A stretch of 47,740 nucleotides of DNA from an uncultured Ruminococcus sp. (lineage in GTDB: Bacteria; Bacillota; Clostridia; Oscillospirales; Acutalibacteraceae), in assembly GCA_902785555.1 (NCBI GenBank), contig CACZZB010000025.1, positions 1 through 47,740 on the forward strand. Direction: 5' to 3'. A model generated the notes under the pieces. The model saw nothing but the letters and a program-made list of their open reading frames with translations. It ran no database searches and had not been told where the DNA came from. A program made the position numbers and the translations under genes. The first letter of the stretch is position 1, and every line of letters begins with the position of its first letter. Positions 1-9,039 of this stretch are shown here, in pieces.

Positions 1-1707
1 TATACTTGATATGATAACTATACCGAATATTATCACAAGAGCCGATACTATCATAAATGCTTCTTCAAGTGAAAGCTCTATCATTTTTGTATGAAGTATC
101 GAATGATTGATGTCCAAACTATATATATTGTTGGCAAAAATAATTTCATATAAATTATTACCCTGACCATTTATATATTTGATTACTTCTGTCGGATCAT
201 CTATTCCCAATATATCGGCAATGACATTTTTATAATTCTGTTCACCCTGCGGTGTAAACTGTAAAAATATATCAGCATCATACTGTCCTTGGGAGTTTTC
301 TCCGGTGTAATACGGAACAATATCCTTTGTATTTGCATCATAAGCTGTATAGATATATGTAAAGCTTGAATTGTAAGGGTCTATGTCAATGCTTCTTGAA
401 ACATTGTCAAGTATTCCGACAACCGTATATGTTTTTTCAAGTTGTGGTGTCAGTTCCATATCCCCATAGTAATTTATCTCTCTGTGAGGTGTATAGAATG
501 TTGTAGTTTTTGAAGTTTTTTCTGCCTGTTCCGATATTTCGGAGGTTTCATCAATGTAATAGTCGGTTACCGTTATACTTGCATATCCGAGATTTAATTT
601 TATTGTATCGCCTATTTTATATTCCTTTGTCGTATTTGAAACAAAGCTGCTCGAAAGTACGACTTCATCTGTATTTTTGGGATAGCGTCCTTCCTTAAGT
701 TTCGCATTGAAGCAGTTTTCAAAGCCACCCTCGCTTACACTTTTTACAACAACATAAGGCATTGTTTCATATTTTGAATACTCATTCATGGCAACACCTA
801 AATCTGCTGTTGCATACACATTTGATACATCTCTGTTCTGTTTGTAATTATCAAGCTTTATCTTTTTGAAATCTCCGTAAAACCGGACAATATAATCGCC
901 TGATGCCTGAACGGAATAATTTACGGCTGTTTGCTGAACCGAAGATGCCATACCGGCAATAAGCGTTATAAGAGCTGCCGAAAGAAGTATTCCTATGATA
1001 GTCACAAGAGTACGAGCCTTGTTCATAAGAAGATTCTTTATTGTCAGTTTCTGCATTATTTTCTGTATGCGGATAACTCTGTCAGCCTCTTTTGCTATCT
1101 CAAGGTTATGCGTTATCATGATGATAGTCTGATTATATTTCTGATTGGTCATCTTGAAAAGACTTACTATATCGCCTGTGGATTTTGAATCAAGATTACC
1201 CGTAGGTTCATCTGCAAGAAGTATTGCAGGGTCATTTATCAATGCACGGGCTATTGAGATTCTCTGCTGCTGACCGCCCGAAAGTTCATTGGGAAGATTT
1301 TTTCTTTTATCGGCAATGCCCAAGGTCTGCATAATGTCTTCAAGTTTTTCGGGTTCGGGTTTTCTGCCGTCAAGGTCTGCAGGAAGTGTTATATTTTCCT
1401 CTGCCGTAAGTATCGGGATAAGATTATAGAACTGATATACAATGCCTATCTGTCTTCTTCTGAAAATTGCCAGCTTATCGTTATTCAGCTCACAAATGTT
1501 ATTTCCGTCAATAAAAATTTTTCCGCTTGTAGGTCTGTCAACACCGCCCAGCATATGCATAAGGGTACTTTTACCGCTTCCGCTTGCTCCGACTATCGCT
1601 ACAAATTCGCCCTGTTCCACTGTGAATGATATATCATCAACAGCATTGAATTTTTCTTCACCCATTGTATACGTTTTTATAAGATTTTCGGCCTTTAATA
1701 TCTCCAT
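1..1707 (-). CDS. ABC exporter, ATPase fused to FtsX-type permease (partial)
   Basis: An ABC exporter of the MacB/LolD/BceAB kind, running off the left edge of the window. It starts at ATG 1707 with GGAGG at 1716-1720. The first ~215 residues are an ATPase with Walker A GASGSGKST, signature LSGGQQQR and Walker B ILLADEPTGNLD, ending in the H-loop ITHN. The frame then continues without a stop through RVIRIQKIMQKLTIKN into a permease: a first membrane helix near residues 230-255, then a large extracytoplasmic domain, then the start of a second helix at the window edge. In most relatives ATPase and permease are separate genes; here the junction near base 1056 is in frame. The substrate is unknown; relatives export peptides, lipoproteins or antibiotics. 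The family call is secure, the role is not. Confidence 0.9.
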   Translation of the reverse strand, partial: MEILKAENLIKTYTMGEEKFNAVDDISFTVEQGEFVAIVGASGSGKSTLMHMLGGVDRPTSGKIFIDGNNICELNNDKLAIFRRRQIGIVYQFYNLIPILTAEENITLPADLDGRKPEPEKLEDIMQTLGIADKRKNLPNELSGGQQQRISIARALINDPAILLADEPTGNLDSKSTGDIVSLFKMTNQKYNQTIIMITHNLEIAKEADRVIRIQKIMQKLTIKNLLMNKARTLVTIIGILLSAALITLIAGMASSVQQTAVNYSVQASGDYIVRFYGDFKKIKLDNYKQNRDVSNVYATADLGVAMNEYSKYETMPYVVVKSVSEGGFENCFNAKLKEGRYPKNTDEVVLSSSFVSNTTKEYKIGDTIKLNLGYASITVTDYYIDETSEISEQAEKTSKTTTFYTPHREINYYGDMELTPQLEKTYTVVGILDNVSRSIDIDPYNSSFTYIYTAYDANTKDIVPYYTGENSQGQYDADIFLQFTPQGEQNYKNVIADILGIDDPTEVIKYINGQGNNLYEIIFANNIYSLDINHSILHTKMIELSLEEAFMIVSALVIIFGIVIISSI

Positions 1708-1751
1708 AGAAAATTCCTCCCACAAAAATTTCATTTATCTTTTGTACAGCT

Positions 1752-1785
1752 ATAATATACTCCTTGTAAGTGACATTAAAGTGAC
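1752..1785 (-). promoter_or_regulatory. Promoter with 11-bp-spaced direct repeats upstream of the ABC exporter
   Basis: On the minus strand a TATTAT -10 (1752-1757) lies 17 bp from a weak -35, TTTAAT (1775-1780). The -35 is overlapped by two exact copies of GTCACTT, at 1779-1785 and 1768-1774, in direct orientation and 11 bp apart. An 11-bp period of direct repeats at the -35 is the usual footprint of OmpR/PhoB-type response regulators. The regulator assignment is inference; no two-component genes are in the window. Confidence 0.5.
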
Positions 1786-1818
1786 TCGAAAAGAAATTTT
1801 TATATAAAGTTTTTTGAT

Positions 1819-1847
1819 TTACAAACATACTTGTTATATGTTATAAT
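1819..1847 (+). promoter_or_regulatory. lepA promoter
   Basis: TTACAA (1819-1824), 17 bp, TATAAT (1842-1847), about 35 bp before lepA. It faces away from the exporter promoter in the same 170-bp spacer. Confidence 0.6.
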
Positions 1848-1886
1848 ATATTGGATAATTTTTTATAAAAAAGCAGGTGGATGATT

Positions 1887-3692
1887 TTGGATAAAAGCAA
1901 AATAAGAAATTTCAGTATAATCGCCCATATAGACCACGGAAAATCTACTCTTGCCGACAGAATACTTGAACAAACACAATCTGTCGCTGTAAGGGACATG
2001 GAAGATCAGCTTCTTGACAACATGGAGCTTGAACGTGAAAGAGGTATCACAATAAAAGCTCATGCCGTTACACTTGTATATAACGCTGATGACGGTGAGG
2101 AATATATTTTTAATTTAATAGATACTCCCGGTCACGTTGACTTCAACTATGAAGTATCACGCTCACTTGCGGCCTGTGAGGGTGCTGTTTTGGTGGTGGA
2201 TGCTTCTCAGGGTATTGAGGCTCAGACATTGGCAAATACATATCTTGCACTTGATGCCGGTCTTGAGATAGTCCCCGTCATAAATAAAATAGACCTGCCG
2301 AGTGCAGAACCCGACAGGATAAAAAAAGAAATTGAAGATGTTATAGGGCTTCCTGCCGAAGACGCTCCGTGTATTTCCGCAAAGGTGGGAATAAATATCC
2401 ATGACGTAATGGAACAGATAGTTGAATTGATACCTCCGCCCGTGGGAGATGATGAAAAGCCTTTGCAGGCTCTGATATTCGATTCATATTATGACAGTTA
2501 TAAAGGTGTTATAATATACGTCCGTGTCAAAGAAGGCTCACTTCATGTAGGTGATACAATAAAGCTTATGGCAACAGGCTCTGAATTCAACGTTGTCGAA
2601 TGTGGTTTCATGCGTGCAACGAGCCTTGAACCGACAAACGCTTTATATGCCGGTGAAGTAGGATATATAGCCGCTTCCATAAAAACGGTAAGTGATGCCC
2701 GTGTAGGCGATACCGTCACTCTTGCAAATAATCCGGCTGCCGAACCGCTGCCCGGTTATCGTGCAGTTCAGCCTATGGTATTCTGTGGTATCTATCCTGC
2801 TGACGGTGCAAAATATCCCGATTTGCGTGAAGCTCTCGAAAAACTCGAACTCAATGACGCTGCACTGTCATTTGAGCCTGAAACCTCTGTTGCACTCGGA
2901 TTCGGATTCAGATGCGGATTTTTGGGACTTCTCCACATGGAGATAATACAGGAAAGGCTTGAACGGGAATATAATCTTGACCTGATAACGACCGCACCGA
3001 GCGTTATCTTCAGGATAACAAGAAATGACGGTACGGTTGAATATATCGACAACCCGACTAATTATCCCGACCCCTCACAGATAACAAAGGCGGAAGAACC
3101 GATTACAGACGCTCATATCTATTCACCGTCCGAATATGTCGGAAATATCATGGAGCTTTGTCAGGACAGGCGTGGTGTATTCAAGGATATGAAATATATT
3201 GATGCCGACCGTGTGGATATACACTATGTACTTCCGCTTGCCGAAATAGTATATGACTTTTTTGATACCCTCAAATCCCGTACAAGAGGCTATGCGTCAT
3301 TTGACTATGATGTAGCAGGCTATGAGGAATCCAAGCTCGTCAAGCTGGATATCATGCTCAACGGTGAAGTTGTTGACGCACTTTCATTCATAATCCACGC
3401 TGACAAGGCGTACAGCCGTGCAAGAAAGATGGCGGAAAAACTCAAGGAGAAAATCCCCAGACAGCTTTTTGAAGTGCCTATACAGGCGTGTATCGGAGGA
3501 AAAATAATTGCCCGTGAAACCGTCAAGGCTATGCGTAAAGACGTATTGGCAAAATGCTACGGCGGTGACATCAGCCGTAAAAAGAAACTTCTCGAAAAAC
3601 AAAAAGAAGGCAAAAAGCGTATGCGTCAGTTGGGAACTGTCGAAGTACCTCAGGAAGCATTCATGGCTGTCCTCAAACTCGACACAGACTGA
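1887..3692 (+). CDS. lepA: Elongation factor 4 (LepA) GTPase
   Basis: Ribosome-associated translational GTPase, related to EF-G, that remodels stalled or mistranslocated ribosomes. The G1 motif AHIDHGKST is near the N-terminus, followed by the G2 region with RGITIKAH, G3 DTPGHVDF and G4 NKIDLP. The C-terminus carries the LepA-specific basic tail with [20 protein letters not shown] and ends EVPQEAF...LKLD. About 601 residues, the usual size. The first ATG (1881) abuts the AGGTGG ribosome site with no spacer, so the TTG at 1887, six bases after it, is the better start. Nothing is missing or unusual in the protein. Confidence 0.97.
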   Translation: MDKSKIRNFSIIAHIDHGKSTLADRILEQTQSVAVRDMEDQLLDNMELERERGITIKAHAVTLVYNADDGEEYIFNLIDTPGHVDFNYEVSRSLAACEGAVLVVDASQGIEAQTLANTYLALDAGLEIVPVINKIDLPSAEPDRIKKEIEDVIGLPAEDAPCISAKVGINIHDVMEQIVELIPPPVGDDEKPLQALIFDSYYDSYKGVIIYVRVKEGSLHVGDTIKLMATGSEFNVVECGFMRATSLEPTNALYAGEVGYIAASIKTVSDARVGDTVTLANNPAAEPLPGYRAVQPMVFCGIYPADGAKYPDLREALEKLELNDAALSFEPETSVALGFGFRCGFLGLLHMEIIQERLEREYNLDLITTAPSVIFRITRNDGTVEYIDNPTNYPDPSQITKAEEPITDAHIYSPSEYVGNIMELCQDRRGVFKDMKYIDADRVDIHYVLPLAEIVYDFFDTLKSRTRGYASFDYDVAGYEESKLVKLDIMLNGEVVDALSFIIHADKAYSRARKMAEKLKEKIPRQLFEVPIQACIGGKIIARETVKAMRKDVLAKCYGGDISRKKKLLEKQKEGKKRMRQLGTVEVPQEAFMAVLKLDTD

Positions 3693-3738
3693 GATTAATT
3701 CATAATTCATAATTTTTGTATATAAAGGTGATATTTAT

Positions 3739-4113
3739 ATGAAAAAGACCGTTTTACTTTTCAATTTTGACGAAAACAGACTTCCGCTCGTAAAAAGAGC
3801 GGTCATGCCTCTTAAAACAGGCATAAAAGTAGTAGATAAAAAAGACTTCAATCAGGTATTGGGATATCTTGCAGAAATCCCGGGATTTCAGATGATAATC
3901 GAGGGTGAAGCTGAAGAAACATTTGATGATGAAATGCTCGTAATGGCAGGCTTTGCAAGAAAAGATATTGATGAACTGATACGCTCACTCAAAAAACACG
4001 GTGCAGGCAGAGTTGACCTGAAAGCCATTCTTACTCCTACAAATTCCCTTTGGGACTGTGTAAGATTATACAAAGCAGTAAAAGCAGACCATGAGGAAAT
4101 GCACAAAAGATAA
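3739..4113 (+). CDS. DUF3783-like protein
   Basis: A 124-residue soluble protein with no signal peptide or membrane helix. The N-terminus (KKTVLLFNFDEN) and the middle (PGFQMIIEGEAEETFDDEMLVMAGF) followed by RVDLKAILTPTN resemble the DUF3783 family, small proteins of unknown function in Clostridia. A ribosome site AAGGTGAT lies at 3726-3733. It sits 46 bp after lepA and three bases before the GIY-YIG gene, so the three are probably cotranscribed. No biochemical role can be assigned. Confidence 0.75.
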   Translation: MKKTVLLFNFDENRLPLVKRAVMPLKTGIKVVDKKDFNQVLGYLAEIPGFQMIIEGEAEETFDDEMLVMAGFARKDIDELIRSLKKHGAGRVDLKAILTPTNSLWDCVRLYKAVKADHEEMHKR

Positions 4114-4116
4114 AAA

Positions 4117-4437
4117 ATGTACTATACTTATATACTGAGATGTGAAGACGATTCCGTTTATACGGGCATTACAAATGATATCCAAAGACGGTTCAGACAG
4201 CATTGTTCCGGCAAAGGGGCAAAATATACACGTTCCCGAAAGCCTGTAAAAATTCTTGCCGTATTTGTCAGTGATGACAGGTCGGAAGCATCTCGGCTTG
4301 AATACAGAATAAAACAGCTCTCAAAAAAGCAAAAGGAATATATTTGCGAAAATAAAACTCTTGATATTCTCGAGAACAGTATAGATATAAAAAAATATAC
4401 ATACATCGAAGGTGAATCTATTGGCGGATATCCATGA
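4117..4437 (+). CDS. GIY-YIG nuclease superfamily protein (UPF0213/YhbQ-like)
   Basis: Small (106 residues) single-domain GIY-YIG protein. The first strand reads YYTYILRC and the second half-motif VYTG is followed by the conserved arginine in NDIQRRFRQH. KGAKYTRSRKP and a glutamate helix (ASRLEYRIKQL) complete the YhbQ-type fold. Relatives are thought to cut DNA, but physiological roles are poorly defined. It starts three bases after the preceding stop and its 3' end overlaps the recQ start, pointing to translational coupling. No strong ribosome site of its own is visible. Confidence 0.88.
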   Translation: MYYTYILRCEDDSVYTGITNDIQRRFRQHCSGKGAKYTRSRKPVKILAVFVSDDRSEASRLEYRIKQLSKKQKEYICENKTLDILENSIDIKKYTYIEGESIGGYP

Positions 4438-5929
4438 TATACTAAAAAAATATTACGGCTATGACTCTTTCAGAAAAGGTCAGGAGGATATTATAAATTC
4501 GCTCATATCAGGCAGGGATACTCTTGCCGTAATGCCGACAGGTGCAGGAAAATCCCTTTGCTATCAGATACCTGCTCTTTGCGCTGAGGGGATAACGCTT
4601 GTTATCTCTCCTTTGATATCTTTGATGCAAGACCAGGTACGAACTCTTATTTCAATGGGTATACGGGGAGCATATCTCAACAGTTCACTGACACCACGTC
4701 AGATAGAACTTGCTGTTCAGAATGCCAAAAAAGGAATGTATAAAATAATCTATGTTGCACCCGAAAGGCTTGAAACTCAAAGTTTCTTGGATTTCGCCTG
4801 TAATCAGAATATCCCTCTCATAGCCGTTGACGAAGCTCATTGTATATCACAGTGGGGACATGATTTCCGTCCGAGCTATACACGAATAGCAAATTTTATA
4901 GAAAAACTGCCAAAAAGACCTGTCATTGCCGCATTTACTGCAACTGCCACAAGTATCGTCAAGTCAGACATCATAAGTCAGCTTGATTTGAAAAATCCTT
5001 TTTCAATGAGTCTTGGCTTTGACCGCCGGAATCTTTATTTCGGAGTATATACTCCCGTGAACAAAACACAGTTTCTTATAAATTATATAAAGAAAAATCC
5101 CGATAAATCAGGGATAGTATACTGTCAGACAAGAAAATTCGTTGATGAAGTTGCAAATACCTTGCAGGAAAACAATATTTCAGCATTGCCCTATCATGCA
5201 GGTATGCCCGACTATGAAAGAGCTTTTAACCAAAATGAATTCATATATGACAAAGCAAAGGTAATTGTCGCAACAAGTGCCTTTGGTATGGGAATAAATA
5301 AACCCGATGTGCGTTATGTCATACATTATAATATGCCGGCAAATATCGAGGACTACTATCAGCAGGCAGGTCGTGCAGGGCGTGACGGTGAACCTGCCGA
5401 ATGTATTTTGCTATATTGCAGCCGTGATATCAAAATAAATGAATTTCTCATACGGAAAAGCGGTGAAAATGAAGATTCCGACCCCGTTGAACTTCAAAAA
5501 CATATCGACATACAGCTTGAAAAATTGAAATTGATGACATATTATTCAGCCTCAACAACGACTTGCCTGCGAAAGAGAATATTGAACTACTTCGGGGAAA
5601 AATATATTCCTCCATGCAATAATTGCAGTTTCTGTGACAAGGAAAAAGAAAAAACCTATAAAAAGATAAACGCCTATCCCTCAAAGAAAACCTTTGACAT
5701 AGACAGTGTACTTCTTGAAAGGCTCAAAAAACTCCGTGTAACTCTCGCAAATCGTTCGGGAGTACCTACATATTCGGTAGCACATGAAAGGACTTTGCAG
5801 GAATTGGCAGTATATCGACCTAAAAATCTCAATGAACTTTCTCAAATATACGGTTTCGGTGAAATAAAAATAAAACGCTACGGACAGGACTTTATAAATG
5901 AAATAAAAAAATATGAAAATAAAAAATAA
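4421..5929 (+). CDS. recQ: RecQ-family DNA helicase lacking the RQC winged helix
   Basis: ATP-dependent 3'-5' DNA helicase acting in recombination and fork repair. Helicase motifs: Q-motif region YYGYDSFRKGQ, Walker A MPTGAGKS, DEAH box VDEAHCISQWGHDFRP, motif III AFTATAT, and motif VI QQAGRAGRDG. A zinc site follows (CLRKRIL...CNNCSFC), then an HRDC-like domain (LLERLKKLR... to ...YGFGEIKIKRYG). Only ~20-25 residues separate zinc site and HRDC, so the winged-helix RQC domain of E. coli RecQ (609 aa) is absent. The TTG at 4421 has GAAGGTG six bases upstream; GTG 4412 is the alternative start. It overlaps the GIY-YIG gene. Confidence 0.93.
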   Translation: MADIHDILKKYYGYDSFRKGQEDIINSLISGRDTLAVMPTGAGKSLCYQIPALCAEGITLVISPLISLMQDQVRTLISMGIRGAYLNSSLTPRQIELAVQNAKKGMYKIIYVAPERLETQSFLDFACNQNIPLIAVDEAHCISQWGHDFRPSYTRIANFIEKLPKRPVIAAFTATATSIVKSDIISQLDLKNPFSMSLGFDRRNLYFGVYTPVNKTQFLINYIKKNPDKSGIVYCQTRKFVDEVANTLQENNISALPYHAGMPDYERAFNQNEFIYDKAKVIVATSAFGMGINKPDVRYVIHYNMPANIEDYYQQAGRAGRDGEPAECILLYCSRDIKINEFLIRKSGENEDSDPVELQKHIDIQLEKLKLMTYYSASTTTCLRKRILNYFGEKYIPPCNNCSFCDKEKEKTYKKINAYPSKKTFDIDSVLLERLKKLRVTLANRSGVPTYSVAHERTLQELAVYRPKNLNELSQIYGFGEIKIKRYGQDFINEIKKYENKK

Positions 5930-5958
5930 TTATAAATTTTTTAAAAGGAGGAGCTATT

Positions 5959-6273
5959 ATGAGTGATTTACTTGATAATGTAGGTGAAGATTTAGCCGGA
6001 AGTGCAATGGAAGGTCTTGCGGAAGGTGTCGATATGGCTTTGCAGGAAACCATGACGGATAAATCGAAAGCTACAAGATATATTGCAAGAGCATTGGTAC
6101 TTCTCGGCGGTATAGGCGGAGGAACATGGATAACTCTCAGCGGATTCGGAAGCATGGCAGATAATCCCGACCAAGCAAAAGTCCTTATATTTTTAGGTAT
6201 CACATTGGGAATCGTAAGTATCATTTCCGTAGTCAGGAGCATTATCAAAAGAAAGCGTGATAAACGTGAATGA
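5959..6273 (+). CDS. Small membrane protein of unknown function
   Basis: 104 residues with a strong ribosome site (AAAAGGAGGAGC) before ATG 5959. The N-terminal ~35 residues are acidic and probably cytosolic. Two hydrophobic helices follow (about 43-63 with LLGGIGGG, and 73-95), then a highly basic tail (IIKRKRDKRE). I do not recognise the family. It starts 30 bp after recQ and its last codons overlap the AlkD-like start, so it belongs to the same transcription unit. Confidence 0.75.
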   Translation: MSDLLDNVGEDLAGSAMEGLAEGVDMALQETMTDKSKATRYIARALVLLGGIGGGTWITLSGFGSMADNPDQAKVLIFLGITLGIVSIISVVRSIIKRKRDKRE

Positions 6274-6952
6274 TGAAGTCAAAGAAAAATTGATTTCCAT
6301 GTCCGACAACGCATACACAGAATTTCATTCAAAATTAGTTCCCGATACTAAAAATATATTGGGAGTTCGTCTGCCGAAACTCAGGGCTTATGCAAAGGAA
6401 CTTTCAAAGAATTTTGATATTCTCAATATTCAAAATGATTTTTACTATGAGGAAACTATGCTCCGTGGAATGATAATAGGATATATGAAAACCGATGCCG
6501 AAAACCGACTGAAATATATTTCAGACTTCATTCCGAGAATAGACAACTGGGCTGTCTGTGACAGCTTCTGCAATACACTGAAATTCACTTTCAAAAACCG
6601 TGAGCTTGTATGGGAGTTCTTACAGCCCTATGCACATTCGCCAAATGAATTTGAACAGCGTTTCTGTGCCGTGATGCTCTTGTCACACTTTATAAATGAC
6701 GGATACATAGACAAAGTTCTCTATTTGCTTACAGAGATAAACACCGAAAAATATTATTCTTCAATGGGAGTTGCATGGGCTTTGGCTGAATGTTACATAA
6801 AATTCCCCGAAAAAACTTTGTCTTTTATAAGTCAATTTGATTCTTTGACCGTCAAACGCACTGTAAGAAAAATCTGTGACTCTTACAGGGTCGATAAGGA
6901 CAAAAAATATCTTCTTAAAAAGGAGTTTTTGCATGACAAGGGAAACGGCTAA
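6257..6952 (+). CDS. DNA alkylation repair protein (AlkD-like HEAT-repeat)
   Basis: About 231 residues of helical repeats, matching AlkD-type DNA glycosylases that excise bulky or cationic alkylated bases. Diagnostic stretches are LGVRLPKLRAYAKEL near the N-terminus and PRIDNWAVCDSFCNTLKF in the middle, where the Asp-Asn-Trp segment is the family's substrate-facing element. Start choice is uncertain: GTG 6257 or GTG 6266; both overlap the end of the preceding membrane-protein gene and neither has a strong ribosome site. It lies in the same operon as recQ, which fits a repair role. Confidence 0.9.
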   Translation: MINVNDEVKEKLISMSDNAYTEFHSKLVPDTKNILGVRLPKLRAYAKELSKNFDILNIQNDFYYEETMLRGMIIGYMKTDAENRLKYISDFIPRIDNWAVCDSFCNTLKFTFKNRELVWEFLQPYAHSPNEFEQRFCAVMLLSHFINDGYIDKVLYLLTEINTEKYYSSMGVAWALAECYIKFPEKTLSFISQFDSLTVKRTVRKICDSYRVDKDKKYLLKKEFLHDKGNG

Positions 6953-7244
6953 AAAACAGATAAAAGGCTTTCCTCTGAAATTACAGTCACTCGCTCAAAC
7001 CGACATTGACAACCGTGCATATATTTCAACCGAATTAGTGCCCGTTTTTGAGATGGAGGACGGATATTTTCAGATGACTGTCAATTACAGGATAAAATTG
7101 GATGACGGATATATTCACGGAAAAGCACTTAATATTGATGAATTTGCAAAAATGCACTATGCTTCACAGCGTGGCGAAGTTTTCAGGATAATGTATCTTG
7201 AAAAATCAAGAATTATTATTGAAATAGAAGAAAAGAATGATTAA
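6933..7244 (+). CDS. Hypothetical protein
   Basis: 103 residues from ATG 6933, chosen because AAAAAGGAG lies just upstream; the frame opens 19 codons earlier without a ribosome site. It overlaps the 3' end of the AlkD-like gene by 20 bases. The sequence is charged and predicted mixed alpha/beta (EMEDGYFQMTVNYRIKLDDGY, RGEVFRIMYLEKSRIIIEIEE). No signal peptide, membrane segment or motif is recognisable. It precedes the ABC exporter by 16 bases and may be transcribed with it. Confidence 0.7.
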   Translation: MTRETAKKQIKGFPLKLQSLAQTDIDNRAYISTELVPVFEMEDGYFQMTVNYRIKLDDGYIHGKALNIDEFAKMHYASQRGEVFRIMYLEKSRIIIEIEEKND

Positions 7245-7260
7245 AAAGGAGTGAACATTT

Positions 7261-8157
7261 TTGAACGTACTTCAAACTGACGGTCTGACTAAAGTTTATT
7301 CCGATACAAAAGTCGTTGACGGTGTATCTCTTACGGTAAATCAGGGAGATATTTACGGCTTTGTCGGAAAAAACGGTGCAGGCAAGACTACTTTTATACG
7401 AATGATACTCGGTCTTACAGGAATAACCGACGGCTCTTTCAGGCTCTTTGACGGAGAAAATATCAGTTCTGCAAAAAAGCGTGTCGGCAGTCTTATTGAG
7501 AGTCCCGCTATTTTCAGGAATATGACCGCAAAACAAAATCTTGATATTTACTGCACTATGCTCGGAACAGACAAAAAAACTATCCCCGATATTCTGAAAA
7601 CCGTCGGACTTTCAGATACCGGCAGGAAAAAATCAGGGGATTTTTCCCTCGGTATGAAACAGCGTCTCGGCATTGCCATTGCACTTATCGGAAATCCGGA
7701 CTTTCTTATACTTGATGAACCTATAAACGGACTTGACCCGACAGGCATTGTTGATATACGAGAACTTCTGCTCGACTTGAAGAATCAAGGCAAGACTATT
7801 TTCATTTCCAGCCATATCCTCGGTGAACTTGAAAAAATCGCTACCTGTTACGGTATCATATCATCAGGAAAACTCGTTGAAGAAATCACATCTCAGGAAT
7901 TAGCCGAAAAATGCGGTTCAAGGACTGTTATAACAGTAAGTGATACAGCAAAGTCGGTCGAGATAATCGCCAAAATACTTAATACAGGCTCAGAGAATAT
8001 CGAATGTGATAAAAATAATATATTCGTGAAGTCAAAGATAGATAATATCGGTGAACTGACAAATGCTCTTTTCAATGCAGGTGTGACCGTTTCGGGAATC
8101 TCCAATGATGAAAACAGTGCCGAAAAATACTTCATCAGAAAAATGGAGGGGAAATAA
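7261..8157 (+). CDS. ABC transporter ATP-binding protein (BcrA type)
   Basis: ATPase of a two-gene ABC-2 exporter, 298 residues, starting at TTG 7261 behind AAAAGGAGTG. Walker A GKNGAGKT, signature FSLGMKQRLG, Walker B FLILDEPINGLDP and the switch SSHILGEL are all intact. A C-terminal extension of ~80 residues follows, typical of bacitracin/lantibiotic-type ATPases (BcrA, NatA). The partner permease follows directly. Substrate unknown: relatives give immunity to peptide antibiotics, but there is no resistance or bacteriocin gene nearby to confirm this. Confidence 0.92.
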   Translation: MNVLQTDGLTKVYSDTKVVDGVSLTVNQGDIYGFVGKNGAGKTTFIRMILGLTGITDGSFRLFDGENISSAKKRVGSLIESPAIFRNMTAKQNLDIYCTMLGTDKKTIPDILKTVGLSDTGRKKSGDFSLGMKQRLGIAIALIGNPDFLILDEPINGLDPTGIVDIRELLLDLKNQGKTIFISSHILGELEKIATCYGIISSGKLVEEITSQELAEKCGSRTVITVSDTAKSVEIIAKILNTGSENIECDKNNIFVKSKIDNIGELTNALFNAGVTVSGISNDENSAEKYFIRKMEGK

Positions 8158-8161
8158 AAAT

Positions 8162-8989
8162 ATGGGCAGACTTATTTTATCAGATTTGAAAAAACTTATG
8201 AGATGCCGTACTTTATGGGTATGTGCCGTTATAGGATTTTTAACGGGAATGTCCATGACATTTCTCTATGATGCCGCATGGAACAATATGACCGATACGA
8301 CAAACTATCAAATGGTGTTTTCCTTCTTAAAGACAATCGGCATGGACAGCGACACTTCAAAACAGCTTTTGTCGCAGTTTCCGCAGGAAGTATTCTGGCA
8401 GTATATAAATACTCTTTTCTCTGACGGAAATCTTATCATATTTTCCGCAATAGTAATAAGCGTATATATAGGCACGGAATACAACGAGGGCACTTTCAAG
8501 AATACTCTTTCAAGGGGATTTTCAAGAACATCAGTCTATACATCAAAATATATTTCCTGTGTTGTATCTACGGCTATCACCGTAATAGCATATCTTGCAG
8601 GAGGCGGTATCGTTGCCGCAATAAAATTCGACCTTACAACGGATGTAAGTGATGAACAGATGATACTCATGGTACTTGCATATTCTGGTCTGTATATAGC
8701 CCTGACCGCTGTATTTATGTTCATATCCGTTATTTCCAAAAAAACAGGTCTTGCGATAGCCCTCAATATCGTTATCCCGATATTTGTATCTATCTTTGTA
8801 AGAATACTGACATTCGGTTTTGAATGGGTACAAAAGGCTGTAAAGTTCTGGATATTCGATACAATAACACTCGTACAGACTCTCTATCAGAACGATAATA
8901 TATATATCGCTTTCACTGTAATTCCGATATATTTAGTTTTATTCCTGATACTCGGAATAATCATTTTCAACCGTCAGGATATCAAGTAA
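8162..8989 (+). CDS. ABC-2 type permease
   Basis: Membrane partner of the preceding ATPase, 275 residues with about six helices. After a short cytosolic N-terminus (MGRLILSDLKKLMRCR) come a first helix, an outside loop, then the NEGTFKNTLSRGFSRTSVYTSKY stretch characteristic of ABC-2 permeases, and four further helices. ATG 8162 is four bases after the ATPase stop, with AGGGGAA upstream; an earlier in-frame ATG (8105) lies inside the ATPase gene and is rejected. A bidirectional terminator follows. Confidence 0.9.
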   Translation: MGRLILSDLKKLMRCRTLWVCAVIGFLTGMSMTFLYDAAWNNMTDTTNYQMVFSFLKTIGMDSDTSKQLLSQFPQEVFWQYINTLFSDGNLIIFSAIVISVYIGTEYNEGTFKNTLSRGFSRTSVYTSKYISCVVSTAITVIAYLAGGGIVAAIKFDLTTDVSDEQMILMVLAYSGLYIALTAVFMFISVISKKTGLAIALNIVIPIFVSIFVRILTFGFEWVQKAVKFWIFDTITLVQTLYQNDNIYIAFTVIPIYLVLFLILGIIIFNRQDIK

Positions 8990-8997
8990 AAAAATAA

Positions 8998-9034
8998 GCT
9001 GTATGCCGAAATTTTTTCAGCATACAGCATTTTT
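8998..9034. terminator. Bidirectional terminator between convergent genes
   Basis: Perfect 9-bp stem GCTGTATGC/GCATACAGC (8998-9006 and 9020-9028), A-rich on the left and followed by T5 on the right. It ends both the exporter operon (+) and nadE (-). Confidence 0.85.
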
Positions 9035-9039
9035 ATATA

